From assembly GCA_937902605.1 (NCBI GenBank), contig CALFNC010000304.1:1-5562 (forward strand): a stretch of 5,562 nt of DNA. Direction: 5' to 3'. A model generated the notes under the pieces. The model saw only the letters and a list, made by a program, of their open reading frames with translations. It had not been told where the DNA came from and searched no databases. The DNA comes from an uncultured Acidobacteriota bacterium. GTDB lineage: Bacteria > Acidobacteriota > Thermoanaerobaculia > UBA5066. The stretch's first letter is position 1, and every line of letters starts with the position of its first letter. Position numbers and translations under genes: made by a program. This document shows positions 1 through 5,562 of this stretch, one piece after another.

Positions 1-251
1 CCCGCGCCAGCGGCAGCCATCAGCCGGATCAGCCGGCCGAGACGGGTGGGGTCGACGGTGGACGGCGTTCCGCCCCCGAAATAGGCCGTCTCGATGGGCT
101 CGGGGACTTCCCCGAGCCGCGCCGCCCCCTCCCGCTCCAGGGCGTCGAAGTAGGCCCCTTCTCCCAGCTGTCCCACGAAGGTCACGAAGGAGCAGTAGCT
201 GCACCGGTGAGCACAGAAGGGGACGTGAACGTAGACCCCGGAGCCCGTCAC
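1..251 (-). CDS. hemW: HemW-type radical SAM protein (heme chaperone / coproporphyrinogen III oxidase-like), N-terminal part
   Basis: Only the first 83 codons are inside the window; the reading frame runs off the left edge. The start is taken as GTG at 251-249, which overlaps the ribE stop in the four bases GTGA, and the sequence VYVHVPFC follows within five residues, as in the family. Residues C13, C17 and C20 form the CX3CX2C motif that binds the [4Fe-4S] cluster of radical SAM enzymes, and F22 follows. CX3CX2C-X-F is the HemW pattern, whereas true HemN oxidases have CX3CX2C-X-C. The SAM-binding GGGTPS motif lies at about residues 60-65 after AYF. HemW proteins are thought to deliver heme to target proteins and are often misannotated as coproporphyrinogen oxidases. 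No Shine-Dalgarno sequence precedes the start, so translation probably depends on termination of ribE. Identification is firm to family; the HemW/HemN split rests on the one residue and the overall look of the N-terminus. Confidence 0.9.
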   Translation of the reverse strand, partial: MTGSGVYVHVPFCAHRCSYCSFVTFVGQLGEGAYFDALEREGAARLGEVPEPIETAYFGGGTPSTVDPTRLGRLIRLMAAAGA

Positions 252-898
252 GGACCGGAAAGGAGGTCTCGGAGCCTCGCGTCCCGGTCCGTGCCCCCGG
301 CCGACCGGCCGGCGAAGAGGAGCCGCTCGACGTATTTTCCGAGGACGTCGACCTCCACGTTCAACCAGTCGCCGGCCCTCCGGTCTCCCAGGGTCGTCCG
401 CTCCGCCGTCCACGGAATGACGGCGACGTCGAACGCCTGGTCCCTGATCGCCGCGACCGTCAGCGAGATACCGTCCAGCGCGATCGACCCCTTCTCCACG
501 ACGTACCGCGCGAAGGAGTCGTCCCGGCTGAAAGTGTAGGTCCAGAAGTCTCCCGCCCGCTGGCTCCCCTCCAGACGCGTCGCCGCGTCGACGTGGCCCG
601 CGACGATGTGCCCACCGAACCGCCCGTCGGCCGCCATTGCCCGCTCCAGGTTGACGCGGTCGCCCGCGCGCAGGCGCCCGAGAGTCGAGCGCAGCAGCGT
701 CTCGGGGGAGACGTCGAACTCGAGGCGGCCCCGGTCGACCGACGTTACGACGGTCAGGCAGACTCCCGACACGGCGACGCTGTCCGCCGGCCGGACGTCG
801 GTGAAGAGGAGCGGCCTTTCCACCGACAAGACCGTCCCGGCCTGGCGCCCTTCCACGGCGACCACGCGCCCGACCGCCTCGACGAGACCCGTGAACAT
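248..898 (-). CDS. ribE: Riboflavin synthase alpha chain
   Basis: This cytosolic enzyme dismutates two 6,7-dimethyl-8-ribityllumazine molecules to riboflavin and the pyrimidinedione that is recycled, the last step of riboflavin synthesis. The 216-residue product has the usual family length and begins with MFTGLVEAVG, the near-invariant N-terminus, which fixes the ATG at 898. It consists of two tandem lumazine-binding barrels. The first, about residues 1-96, contains SVAVSGVCLTV with C47 at the conserved cysteine position, FDVSPETL and GDRVNLERA. The linker motif GGHIVAGHVD is at about 95-104. The second barrel has GSIALDGISLTV, ERTTLG and LNVEVD. The C-terminal helix KYVERLL, which drives trimerisation in the family, is present. 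The gene follows ribD after 15 bases and overlaps hemW by four. Some databases call this gene ribC (E. coli) and reserve ribE for lumazine synthase; the protein here is clearly the alpha-chain synthase. Confidence 0.96.
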   Translation of the reverse strand: MFTGLVEAVGRVVAVEGRQAGTVLSVERPLLFTDVRPADSVAVSGVCLTVVTSVDRGRLEFDVSPETLLRSTLGRLRAGDRVNLERAMAADGRFGGHIVAGHVDAATRLEGSQRAGDFWTYTFSRDDSFARYVVEKGSIALDGISLTVAAIRDQAFDVAVIPWTAERTTLGDRRAGDWLNVEVDVLGKYVERLLFAGRSAGGTDRDARLRDLLSGP

Positions 899-906
899 CG
901 CCCCGA

Positions 907-910
907 TCCT
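907..910 (-). promoter_or_regulatory. Ribosome binding site of ribE
   Basis: In the 15-base gap between the ribD stop and the ribE ATG the minus strand reads AGGA, with 8 bases between it and the start codon. This is the only non-coding gap longer than a few bases in the window and seems just large enough to hold this site. The match to the Shine-Dalgarno consensus is partial. Confidence 0.4.
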
Positions 911-913
911 ACG

Positions 914-2023
914 TCACCCGTGGACGACTCGTCCCGTGATCCTCAGGTCGCGGCCGACGCGGTCCACCTCGAGGTGGTCCAGCGCGGGAAGTCGCGACAC
1001 GGACGGGAATCCCTCCCCCGACAACGGGCTCGGAGCGGTCCGGCCCCCGATCAGCGAGGGCGCCATGTATGCGGTGACGCGGTCGGCGAATCCCGCCGCC
1101 AGGAAGGTCCATGCCGTCTCTCCTCCCCCCTCGACGAGAAGCGATCGGACCTCCATCCGATGAAGCATGGAGAGCAGGATGCCCAGGTCGAACCGCCCCT
1201 CCGGCGCGACCTCCTCGATCACGTGGATGCCGCGTGCCCGAAAGGGCACGAGGGTTGGGTCGGCGGACGGCCGCGCCGTGACCAGCCACGCCTCCGTCCC
1301 CGGGATCGCGTCGAACACCCGCGCCTCGAGACGGACAGTGTTGTCCCCGTCCAGGACGATCCGCCGGTGCGGAACGATCGATCGGTTCCAGCCGAGACGT
1401 CGCGTGAGCCGCGGATCGTCGGCCCAGACCGTCCCGGACCCGACCAGGATGGCGTCGCACTCTTCCCGGAGGCGGAGCGAGTCCTCGCGGGCATCCGGTC
1501 CGGTGATCCACTTCGAGTCGCCGCTCGCCGAGGCGGTCTTCCCGTCCAGGGACATCGCCCACTTCAGGTGGACGAAGGGCCGACCTGACGACACCGAGCG
1601 AAGAAAGATCTCGTTCAGCCGCGCAGCCTCCGCCGCGCAGCCCCCCGTTTCCACCTCGATCCCCGCCCTACGCAGGCGAGCAAGCCCCTCGCCCCCCGTG
1701 CGCGGATCGGGATCCTCGAGGGAGGCGAGAACGCGCGACACGCCCGCTGAGATCACGGCGTCGGCGCAAGGAGGGGTCCTTCCCTGGTGCGCACACGGCT
1801 CGAGGTTCACGTAGAGCGTGGCTCCCCGCGCCTTCTCGCCCGCTTCCCGGAGCGCGGCCACCTCGGCGTGCAGTCTCCCCGCTTTCTCGTGGAACCCCTC
1901 TCCGACGATCGTGCCGTTCGCAGAGACGACGACGGCCCCGACCCGCGGGTTCGGCGACGTCGAGTACTTCCCCCGCTCAGCGAGCTCCAGGACGCGCTTC
2001 CAGACGAGGGCGGGATCACCCAT
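914..2023 (-). CDS. ribD: Bifunctional diaminohydroxyphosphoribosylaminopyrimidine deaminase / 5-amino-6-(5-phosphoribosylamino)uracil reductase
   Basis: The 369-residue product carries out two successive steps of riboflavin synthesis: zinc-dependent deamination of the pyrimidine made by GTP cyclohydrolase II, then NADPH-dependent reduction of the ribosyl side chain. The N-terminal deaminase domain (about 1-145) shows SPNPRVGAVVV at 23-33, HAE at 52-54 (zinc ligand H52, catalytic E54) and EPCAHQGRTPPC at 75-86 (zinc ligands C77 and C86). The C-terminal reductase domain (about 149-369) begins RPFVHLKWAMSLDGKTA and continues with WITGPDAR, ILVGSGTVWADDPRLT and LLVEGGGETAWTFL. Both domains look complete and length is normal. 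The ATG at 2023 lies inside the end of ftsY, giving an 8-base overlap; no clear ribosome binding site precedes it, so translational coupling to ftsY is likely. Its product feeds the pathway completed by the ribE product just downstream. Other pathway genes (ribBA, ribH) are not in this window. Confidence 0.97.
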   Translation of the reverse strand: MGDPALVWKRVLELAERGKYSTSPNPRVGAVVVSANGTIVGEGFHEKAGRLHAEVAALREAGEKARGATLYVNLEPCAHQGRTPPCADAVISAGVSRVLASLEDPDPRTGGEGLARLRRAGIEVETGGCAAEAARLNEIFLRSVSSGRPFVHLKWAMSLDGKTASASGDSKWITGPDAREDSLRLREECDAILVGSGTVWADDPRLTRRLGWNRSIVPHRRIVLDGDNTVRLEARVFDAIPGTEAWLVTARPSADPTLVPFRARGIHVIEEVAPEGRFDLGILLSMLHRMEVRSLLVEGGGETAWTFLAAGFADRVTAYMAPSLIGGRTAPSPLSGEGFPSVSRLPALDHLEVDRVGRDLRITGRVVHG

Positions 2024-2954
2024 TCACGATCGCTTCGGCGAAGGCGCCCGCGTCGAAGTCGAGGAGGTCCTCGGCGGTCTCGCCTACCCCGACGTACTTC
2101 ACCGGGATCTTCAGGTCGCGCACGATCGCCAGGATCACGCCCCCCTTCGCCGTCCCGTCCATCTTCGTGAGGACGAGCCCGGTCACCCCGGCCGACTTCG
2201 TGAACTCCCGGGTCTGCGACAACCCGTTCAGTCCGCTCACGGCGTCGAGGACGAGCAGGACCTCGTGAGGGGCGCCCGGGATCTCTCGCCCGGCGATTCT
2301 CCGGATCTTCGAGAGCTCCTCCATGAGGTTGTGCTTCGTCTGGAGCCGCCCCGCGGTGTCGATGATCAGCAGGTCCGCGGACCGGGCCTTCGCGGCCGTG
2401 CAGGCGTCGTGGACGACGGCGGCCGGGTCGGCGCCGGGCCGGTGCTTGATCACCGGGATGTCGAGGCGGCCGGCCCAGACCTCCAGCTGCTCGATCGCCG
2501 CGGCCCGGAAGGTGTCGGCAGCCGCGAGGACCACCGACTGTCCGGCCGCGGACGCGCGCGCAGCGAGCTTGGCCGCCGTGGTCGTCTTCCCGCTCCAGCT
2601 CCACCCGACCATCATGAGGACTTTGGGGACACCGGGCGGAGGCTCGGCCGCCGGCGCCGGCACAAAGAGGCGCCGTTCCATCTCTTCCCTCAGGACGCGC
2701 CGTACCAGCTCCTCGTCCCCGGACCCCTTTCGGCCGACCTCCTCCCGGACGGCCTCCACGAGCTCGATCGCGGTCGCCGGGCCGACGTCGGCCCCGAGGA
2801 GGGCTTCTTCGAGCGCCTCGAGCGCTTTGGGGTCTGCGAAGACCCGCGCCTTCACCGCCTCCCCGACCTTCGCGATCAGCTCGGTGTGCGTCATGAAGAG
2901 CCCGCGCCTTAGCCGCGTGAAGACCGAGGGACGGGAGGAGCCCGGAGCCTCCAT
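2016..2954 (-). CDS. ftsY: Signal recognition particle receptor FtsY, NG-domain form with atypical P-loop
   Basis: FtsY is the membrane-associated GTPase that docks ribosome-SRP complexes at the translocon. The 312-residue product has an N domain and a G domain but no long acidic A domain, as is common outside enterobacteria. The N-terminal FTRLRRGL at 12-19 matches the amphipathic membrane-targeting helix and supports the ATG at 2954 over M21. The N domain has ALEEALLGADVG near 47-58. G-domain motifs are ADTFRAAAIEQL at 146-157 (the FtsY-type DTFRAAA, not the DARxAA of Ffh), DTAGR at 199-203 followed by LMEEL, TKMDGTAKGG at 263-272 (guanine specificity) and GVGE near 288. Two positions are odd: the P-loop at 117-126 reads GWSWSGKTTT instead of the usual GVNGxGKTTT, though G117, G122, K123 and T124 are kept, and the DAxxGQN motif reads DAVSGLN at 237-243. 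It starts directly after the stop of the small upstream gene. The family call is certain; full activity is not. Confidence 0.95.
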   Translation of the reverse strand: MEAPGSSRPSVFTRLRRGLFMTHTELIAKVGEAVKARVFADPKALEALEEALLGADVGPATAIELVEAVREEVGRKGSGDEELVRRVLREEMERRLFVPAPAAEPPPGVPKVLMMVGWSWSGKTTTAAKLAARASAAGQSVVLAAADTFRAAAIEQLEVWAGRLDIPVIKHRPGADPAAVVHDACTAAKARSADLLIIDTAGRLQTKHNLMEELSKIRRIAGREIPGAPHEVLLVLDAVSGLNGLSQTREFTKSAGVTGLVLTKMDGTAKGGVILAIVRDLKIPVKYVGVGETAEDLLDFDAGAFAEAIVNG

Positions 2955-3302
2955 TCAGCCGATCTCCACCGCCAGCGCGCGGCATGCCTGGGCGAGCGCG
3001 TTCCTCCCCGTCGCCGGAATGCCGTCGGGCGTGAAGACGACGACGACGTAATACCGGCCCGACACGAGGGCCGAGTCGGCCCGCCGTCCCCCGAAGTCGA
3101 TTGCCAGCTCGCGCAGCGCTCCCAGGCCGCAGGCCTCGGCCGAACGGATCAGCTCGGCGAGCCAGACCGAGTGATACGTCCCCAGAACCTCGATCGCGGA
3201 CCGGTCCCCGACCTGAGCGATCACCTGCCCCTGCGGATCGAAGAAGGCCGCCGCCACGGCTCCCGGGGTCTCGAGGAGCGGAGAGAGGATCTTAGAGAAC
3301 AT
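2955..3302 (-). CDS. Small Roadblock/LC7-domain-like protein
   Basis: The product has about 115 residues, the length of a single Roadblock/LC7 domain. Visible family-like features are the N-terminal helix FSKILSPLLETPG, a first strand AVAAAFFDPQGQVIAQ with the small-residue plus DxxG pattern, a central helix with the LGALRELAIDF segment, a strand pair SGRYYVVVVFTPDG and a C-terminal helix that ends the protein. Proteins of this family in bacteria (for example MglB) dimerise and bind or regulate Ras-like GTPases; others have no known partner. No signal peptide or membrane segment is seen, so it is probably cytosolic. It lies 4 bases after the TPR lipoprotein gene and its stop abuts the ftsY start. 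The start may be ATG at 3302 (chosen because MFSKIL resembles family starts) or GTG at 3305, which adds one residue and has better ribosome-site spacing. The family call rests on pattern resemblance; the function and partner are unknown. Confidence 0.65.
   Translation of the reverse strand: MFSKILSPLLETPGAVAAAFFDPQGQVIAQVGDRSAIEVLGTYHSVWLAELIRSAEACGLGALRELAIDFGGRRADSALVSGRYYVVVVFTPDGIPATGRNALAQACRALAVEIG
2964..2970 (-). promoter_or_regulatory. Ribosome binding site of ftsY
   Basis: The minus strand reads GGTGGAG inside the last codons of the upstream gene, with GGAG placed 9 bases before the ftsY ATG at 2954. The upstream stop codon abuts the ATG (TGAATG), so both re-initiation and direct binding are possible. 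The site supports the ATG at 2954 over the internal ATG twenty codons later. Confidence 0.45.
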
Positions 3303-3306
3303 CACG

Positions 3307-4098
3307 TCACCGCTCCCTTCGGGCGGGGCCCGCCGGCTCGTCGTCCAGAAAGCGCTTCGCCTTCTTCGCCTCGTCGCTTTCCGGTGCCGCTGCGATGGCG
3401 CGTTGCATGTACTTCCGGGCCACGTCCCGCCGCCCGGTCGTCAGGAGCGCCAGCGCGGCGTTGTAGTTCGCGGAGACGTCTCTCGGCTCGGTGCGGAGAT
3501 AGCGCAGCAGGTCGTCGAGCGCGTCGGCGAACGCCTCGCGCCGGACCCGGACGATCCCCCGCTCCCGGTTTGCGCGGACGTACTTCGGGTCCTCCGCCAG
3601 GACGACCGTGAACTCTTTTTCGGCCGCCTCCCAGGCCTCCCGCTTGACCTCCAAGAGCCCCTGGTTGAAATGCGCATTCAGCTTCTCCCGGGAGGTGTTG
3701 CCGCCGAGGACGGCCTGGAAGTCGGCCTCCGCCTCGTTGATCTTCCCCATTTCCATCCAGGCGACGCCCCGGTTGTTGCGAGCCTCGACAAACTCCGGGT
3801 TCAGCCGCAGGGCCTCGGAGAATGCCCGGATCGCCGGCTGGTAGTCCTTCTTGTACAGGAGCGCCAGCCCTAGGCCGTTCGAGACGGCCGGCTCGGTCGG
3901 GTAGCTCGCCCGGGCGGCATTGAGAAGCGCAATCGCCTCATCGACCTTCCCTTCCCTCAGGAGGGCGAGGCCATTCCGGTAGTTGATCAAGTCCGAGGTG
4001 AGCGGGTTCTCCTCCACTGGCTTCTGGCCGGCCCCCCTGCAGCCGGTTCCGGCCACGGCCACGGCCGCCGCAAGGACGAGCGCCCGCGCTCGCCTCAA
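3307..4098 (-). CDS. Tetratricopeptide-repeat lipoprotein, Tgl/PilF-like
   Basis: Starting from TTG at 4098, the product has 263 residues and opens with a lipoprotein-type signal: basic MRRAR, a hydrophobic stretch ALVLAAAVAVAG and a cysteine at residue 20. The lipobox AGTGC is imperfect because position -3 is Gly. The TTG overlaps the upstream stop as TTGA, and no ATG or GTG lies close by in frame, so this start is the best available. After a short linker come about six TPR units, near residues 36-69, 70-103, 104-138, 141-173, 174-207 and 208-241, with repeat signatures such as GLALLREGKVDEAI, GLALLYKKDYQPAI and NPEFVEARNNRGVAWMEMG. The tail is charged (PAGPARRER). TPR arrays mediate protein-protein contacts. 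A lipoprotein of this size with six TPRs resembles Tgl of Myxococcus and PilF/PilW, which help assemble the type IV pilus secretin, but no pilus gene is nearby and many TPR lipoproteins have other roles. The TPR call is firm; the Tgl link is a suggestion. Confidence 0.85.
   Translation of the reverse strand: MRRARALVLAAAVAVAGTGCRGAGQKPVEENPLTSDLINYRNGLALLREGKVDEAIALLNAARASYPTEPAVSNGLGLALLYKKDYQPAIRAFSEALRLNPEFVEARNNRGVAWMEMGKINEAEADFQAVLGGNTSREKLNAHFNQGLLEVKREAWEAAEKEFTVVLAEDPKYVRANRERGIVRVRREAFADALDDLLRYLRTEPRDVSANYNAALALLTTGRRDVARKYMQRAIAAAPESDEAKKAKRFLDDEPAGPARRER
3313..3319 (-). promoter_or_regulatory. Ribosome binding site of the Roadblock-like gene
   Basis: The minus strand reads AAGGGAG within the last codons of the TPR gene, one of the better Shine-Dalgarno matches in the window. 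Spacing is 7 bases to GTG at 3305 and 10 bases to ATG at 3302, so it fits either start and slightly favours the GTG by distance. It suggests this gene can recruit ribosomes itself rather than relying only on coupling. Confidence 0.5.
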
Positions 4099-5562
4099 GC
4101 CGTCACCGCCAGCCGCGCCGCCTCGCCGACGACCTCCAGCTCGTGGGTCGTGAACGCGCGGTCGAGCGCATTGGTCACCTCGGGGTCGAACCGGATCCCC
4201 GAGAACGACCGGATCCGCGAGACCACGTAGTCGAACCTCATCGCCTTCTGGTAAGGGCGTGTCGTGGTCATCGCGTCGAACGTGTCGGCGACGGCGATGA
4301 TCCTCGCCAGCTTCGGGATCTCCTCTCCTTGGAGACCATCGGGGTACCCGTCGCCCGCCCACTTCTCGTGATGGTGCCTCATGCCTGGTATGACCTCCTT
4401 CAGCTGCGGGATCTGTCCCATGATGAGGGCGCCCTTGACGGGATGAGTCTTCATCACCTTGAACTCCTCGTCCGTGAGCGCCGTCGGCTTCCGGAGGATC
4501 CGGTCGTCGATCCCGATCTTCCCGACGTCATGGAGGAGCGCCGAGATGCGGACTTTCCGCACCTCCTCGGGCGGCAGTCCCATGTTCTTGGCGAGGACCA
4601 CCGCATACCGCGCGACCCGCTCCGAATGCCCACGCGTGTACGGGTCCTTGGCGTCGATCGCCGCCGCCAGCGCGCGAATTGAGTTGAAGAAGAGCTCCTG
4701 GTTCTCCTTCGCGGCCTGCTTGAGGCGATCGACGCTCTTCTCGATCGCCTCAGACATGACATTGAACGTCTCCGAGAGGTCGGCCAGCTCCCGGGCGCCG
4801 CGAACCGGCACCCGTTGCGAGTACTGGCCGTCCGCGACCAGCCGTGCTGTGGCCAGCAGCTCGATGACCGGCTTAGACAGAAGCCTCGCGCCGACGATGG
4901 CGACCCCGACGGCCAGGACGAACGCGAATGCGGCGCCGATCCATGTGGCGTGGATCATCCGTTCCACGAGCGCGTACGCCTTCGCCTCGTCCTTCTCCAC
5001 GAGGACTCCCCAGCCCAGGAGGTCCATCGGGGCCAGCGTCCCCAGGACCTTCCGGGCGCTCCGCCCCTCACCGTGGGTGTAGGTCTTCGTCAGCCGGATC
5101 GGGTGCGCGATGAACTCCCGAACCAGCTCGACCTTCGGGAGGGTCTCGCGGGACGCGATCAGTGCGGAGTCGGAGGCGACGACGAGGTTCCCGGTCCGGT
5201 CGACGACGTAGGCGACGACCTCCCGCTTCCGCTCCTCCTCGAGGAGCCCCTTCACGCGGGCGAGCGAGACGAATGCCTGGACCGATCCCAGGATCACCCC
5301 ACTCCGGGAGGTGACCGGCACGGCGAGCACGATGCCGCCGTCCGGGAACATCGGCCCGTATAGCGCCGAACCGATCACCAGGTCTTTGCCGTTCCCCTTC
5401 ATCACGGCTTCCCAGGTCCTGCGAAGCTCTGCCTCCACGACCGGCTCCAGCCCCTCGGGCTCGTACCGGCCGCCACGGCCCGACTGATCGGGCGTCCTCA
5501 GAACCAGGAATCCCTCGGCCTGCCGAGCGTAGTCGATGAGCAGGGCGCTCTGCCCTACGAAT
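4095..5562 (-). CDS. Cache-HAMP-HD-GYP membrane receptor, predicted c-di-GMP phosphodiesterase (N-terminus missing)
   Basis: The frame is open to the right edge, so the true start lies outside; 488 residues are visible (numbered from base 5561). Residues 1 to about 195 look like the membrane-distal and membrane-proximal parts of an extracytoplasmic Cache domain, with VLAVPVTSRSGVILGSVQAF, YVVDRTGNLVVASD and the pre-membrane LGWGVLVEKDEAKAY. A transmembrane helix (ATWIGAAFAFVLAVGVAIVG) spans about 206-225, followed by a HAMP linker at about 229-270 containing RELADLSETFN. A short helical connector leads to an HD-GYP domain: GHSERVA (H312), HDVGKIGI (H344, D345), KTHP (H373), HHHE at 396-399, GDGYPDGL with G405-Y406-P407 and VADTFDAM (D426). 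All metal and signature residues expected of an active HD-GYP phosphodiesterase are present, so it probably hydrolyses c-di-GMP in the cytosol in response to a ligand outside. The sensed ligand cannot be read from the sequence. Its stop overlaps the TPR gene start by four bases. Confidence 0.93.
   Translation of the reverse strand, partial: FVGQSALLIDYARQAEGFLVLRTPDQSGRGGRYEPEGLEPVVEAELRRTWEAVMKGNGKDLVIGSALYGPMFPDGGIVLAVPVTSRSGVILGSVQAFVSLARVKGLLEEERKREVVAYVVDRTGNLVVASDSALIASRETLPKVELVREFIAHPIRLTKTYTHGEGRSARKVLGTLAPMDLLGWGVLVEKDEAKAYALVERMIHATWIGAAFAFVLAVGVAIVGARLLSKPVIELLATARLVADGQYSQRVPVRGARELADLSETFNVMSEAIEKSVDRLKQAAKENQELFFNSIRALAAAIDAKDPYTRGHSERVARYAVVLAKNMGLPPEEVRKVRISALLHDVGKIGIDDRILRKPTALTDEEFKVMKTHPVKGALIMGQIPQLKEVIPGMRHHHEKWAGDGYPDGLQGEEIPKLARIIAVADTFDAMTTTRPYQKAMRFDYVVSRIRSFSGIRFDPEVTNALDRAFTTHELEVVGEAARLAVTA

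Noticed and set aside
207..539. Plus-strand open frame near the left end, with AAAGGAGGT inside it at 259-267
   Set aside because: It is antisense to ribE and hemW. The strong Shine-Dalgarno-like string is not followed by a credible coding start and is explained by RibE codons.
899..913. Terminator or FMN riboswitch between ribD and ribE
   Set aside because: The gap is 15 bases, too short for either, and holds only a ribosome-site-like AGGA.
593..1588. Long plus-strand open frame of 331 codons
   Set aside because: It lies antisense to ribD and ribE, whose motifs are unmistakable; its translation is Arg/Pro/Asp-rich without any domain, as expected for a shadow frame in GC-rich DNA.
2586..2606. 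Frameshift or pseudogene explanation for the odd FtsY P-loop
   Set aside because: The frame is intact on both sides, with conserved motifs before and after, and the changed codons are three in-frame substitutions with no net insertion or deletion. A local base error cannot be excluded without reads.
1818..2912. Plus-strand open frame of 364 codons
   Set aside because: It is antisense to ftsY and ribD, low in complexity and without recognisable motifs. Long antisense frames are common at this base composition.
1807..2985. Minus-strand open frame of 392 codons spanning ribD and ftsY in another frame
   Set aside because: Its translation is dominated by Arg, Gly and Pro, and it occupies the space of two certain genes on the same strand.
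4099..4362. N-terminal extension of the TPR lipoprotein to an upstream start
   Set aside because: The extension is Arg/Asp/Pro-rich shadow of the HD-GYP coding sequence and would bury the lipoprotein signal peptide 88 residues inside.
5436..5438. GTG at 5438 as the start of the HD-GYP protein
   Set aside because: The frame continues open for 41 more codons to the window edge with sensor-domain-like sequence, and a start here would cut the Cache domain and remove the first transmembrane helix expected of such receptors.

Overview
The window is GC-rich (roughly two thirds G+C by eye) and wholly coding on the minus strand. It reads as one tightly packed run of seven genes, from right to left: a membrane Cache-HAMP-HD-GYP protein (5' end outside the window), a six-TPR lipoprotein, a small Roadblock/LC7-like protein, FtsY, RibD, RibE (riboflavin synthase) and HemW (3' end outside the window). 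Junctions are 4- or 8-base overlaps, a direct stop/start abutment, or gaps of 4 and 15 bases. Non-coding sequence totals only about 20 bases, so a single polycistronic transcript with translational coupling is the natural reading. No promoter, terminator, RNA gene, repeat, mobile element or CRISPR array is visible.

The organism is a bacterium with a cell envelope that carries lipoproteins and transmembrane sensors. High GC, an HD-GYP receptor, a Tgl/PilF-like TPR lipoprotein and a Roadblock protein together suggest a Gram-negative lineage such as Acidobacteriota, Myxococcota or a relative. This is inference; no gene here fixes the taxon.

Region by region (minus strand): 5562-4095 encodes signalling output (predicted c-di-GMP phosphodiesterase coupled to an extracytoplasmic sensor). 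4098-3307 encodes a lipoprotein with tandem TPRs, possibly an outer-membrane assembly or pilotin-type factor. 3302-2955 encodes a Roadblock/LC7 domain protein, a family that usually partners small GTPases. 2954-2016 encodes the SRP receptor GTPase FtsY. 2023-914 and 898-248 encode the deaminase/reductase and the final synthase of riboflavin biosynthesis. 251-1 encodes the N-terminus of the radical-SAM protein HemW.

The genes do not form one obvious pathway: ribD and ribE act together, whereas the others are housekeeping or signalling genes that share the transcript. The most striking observation is in FtsY. The otherwise well-conserved protein has a P-loop reading GWSWSGKTTT where FtsY proteins normally have GVNGxGKTTT, and a Gln-to-Leu change in the conserved DAxxGQN motif. 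No convincing new multi-gene system was found.
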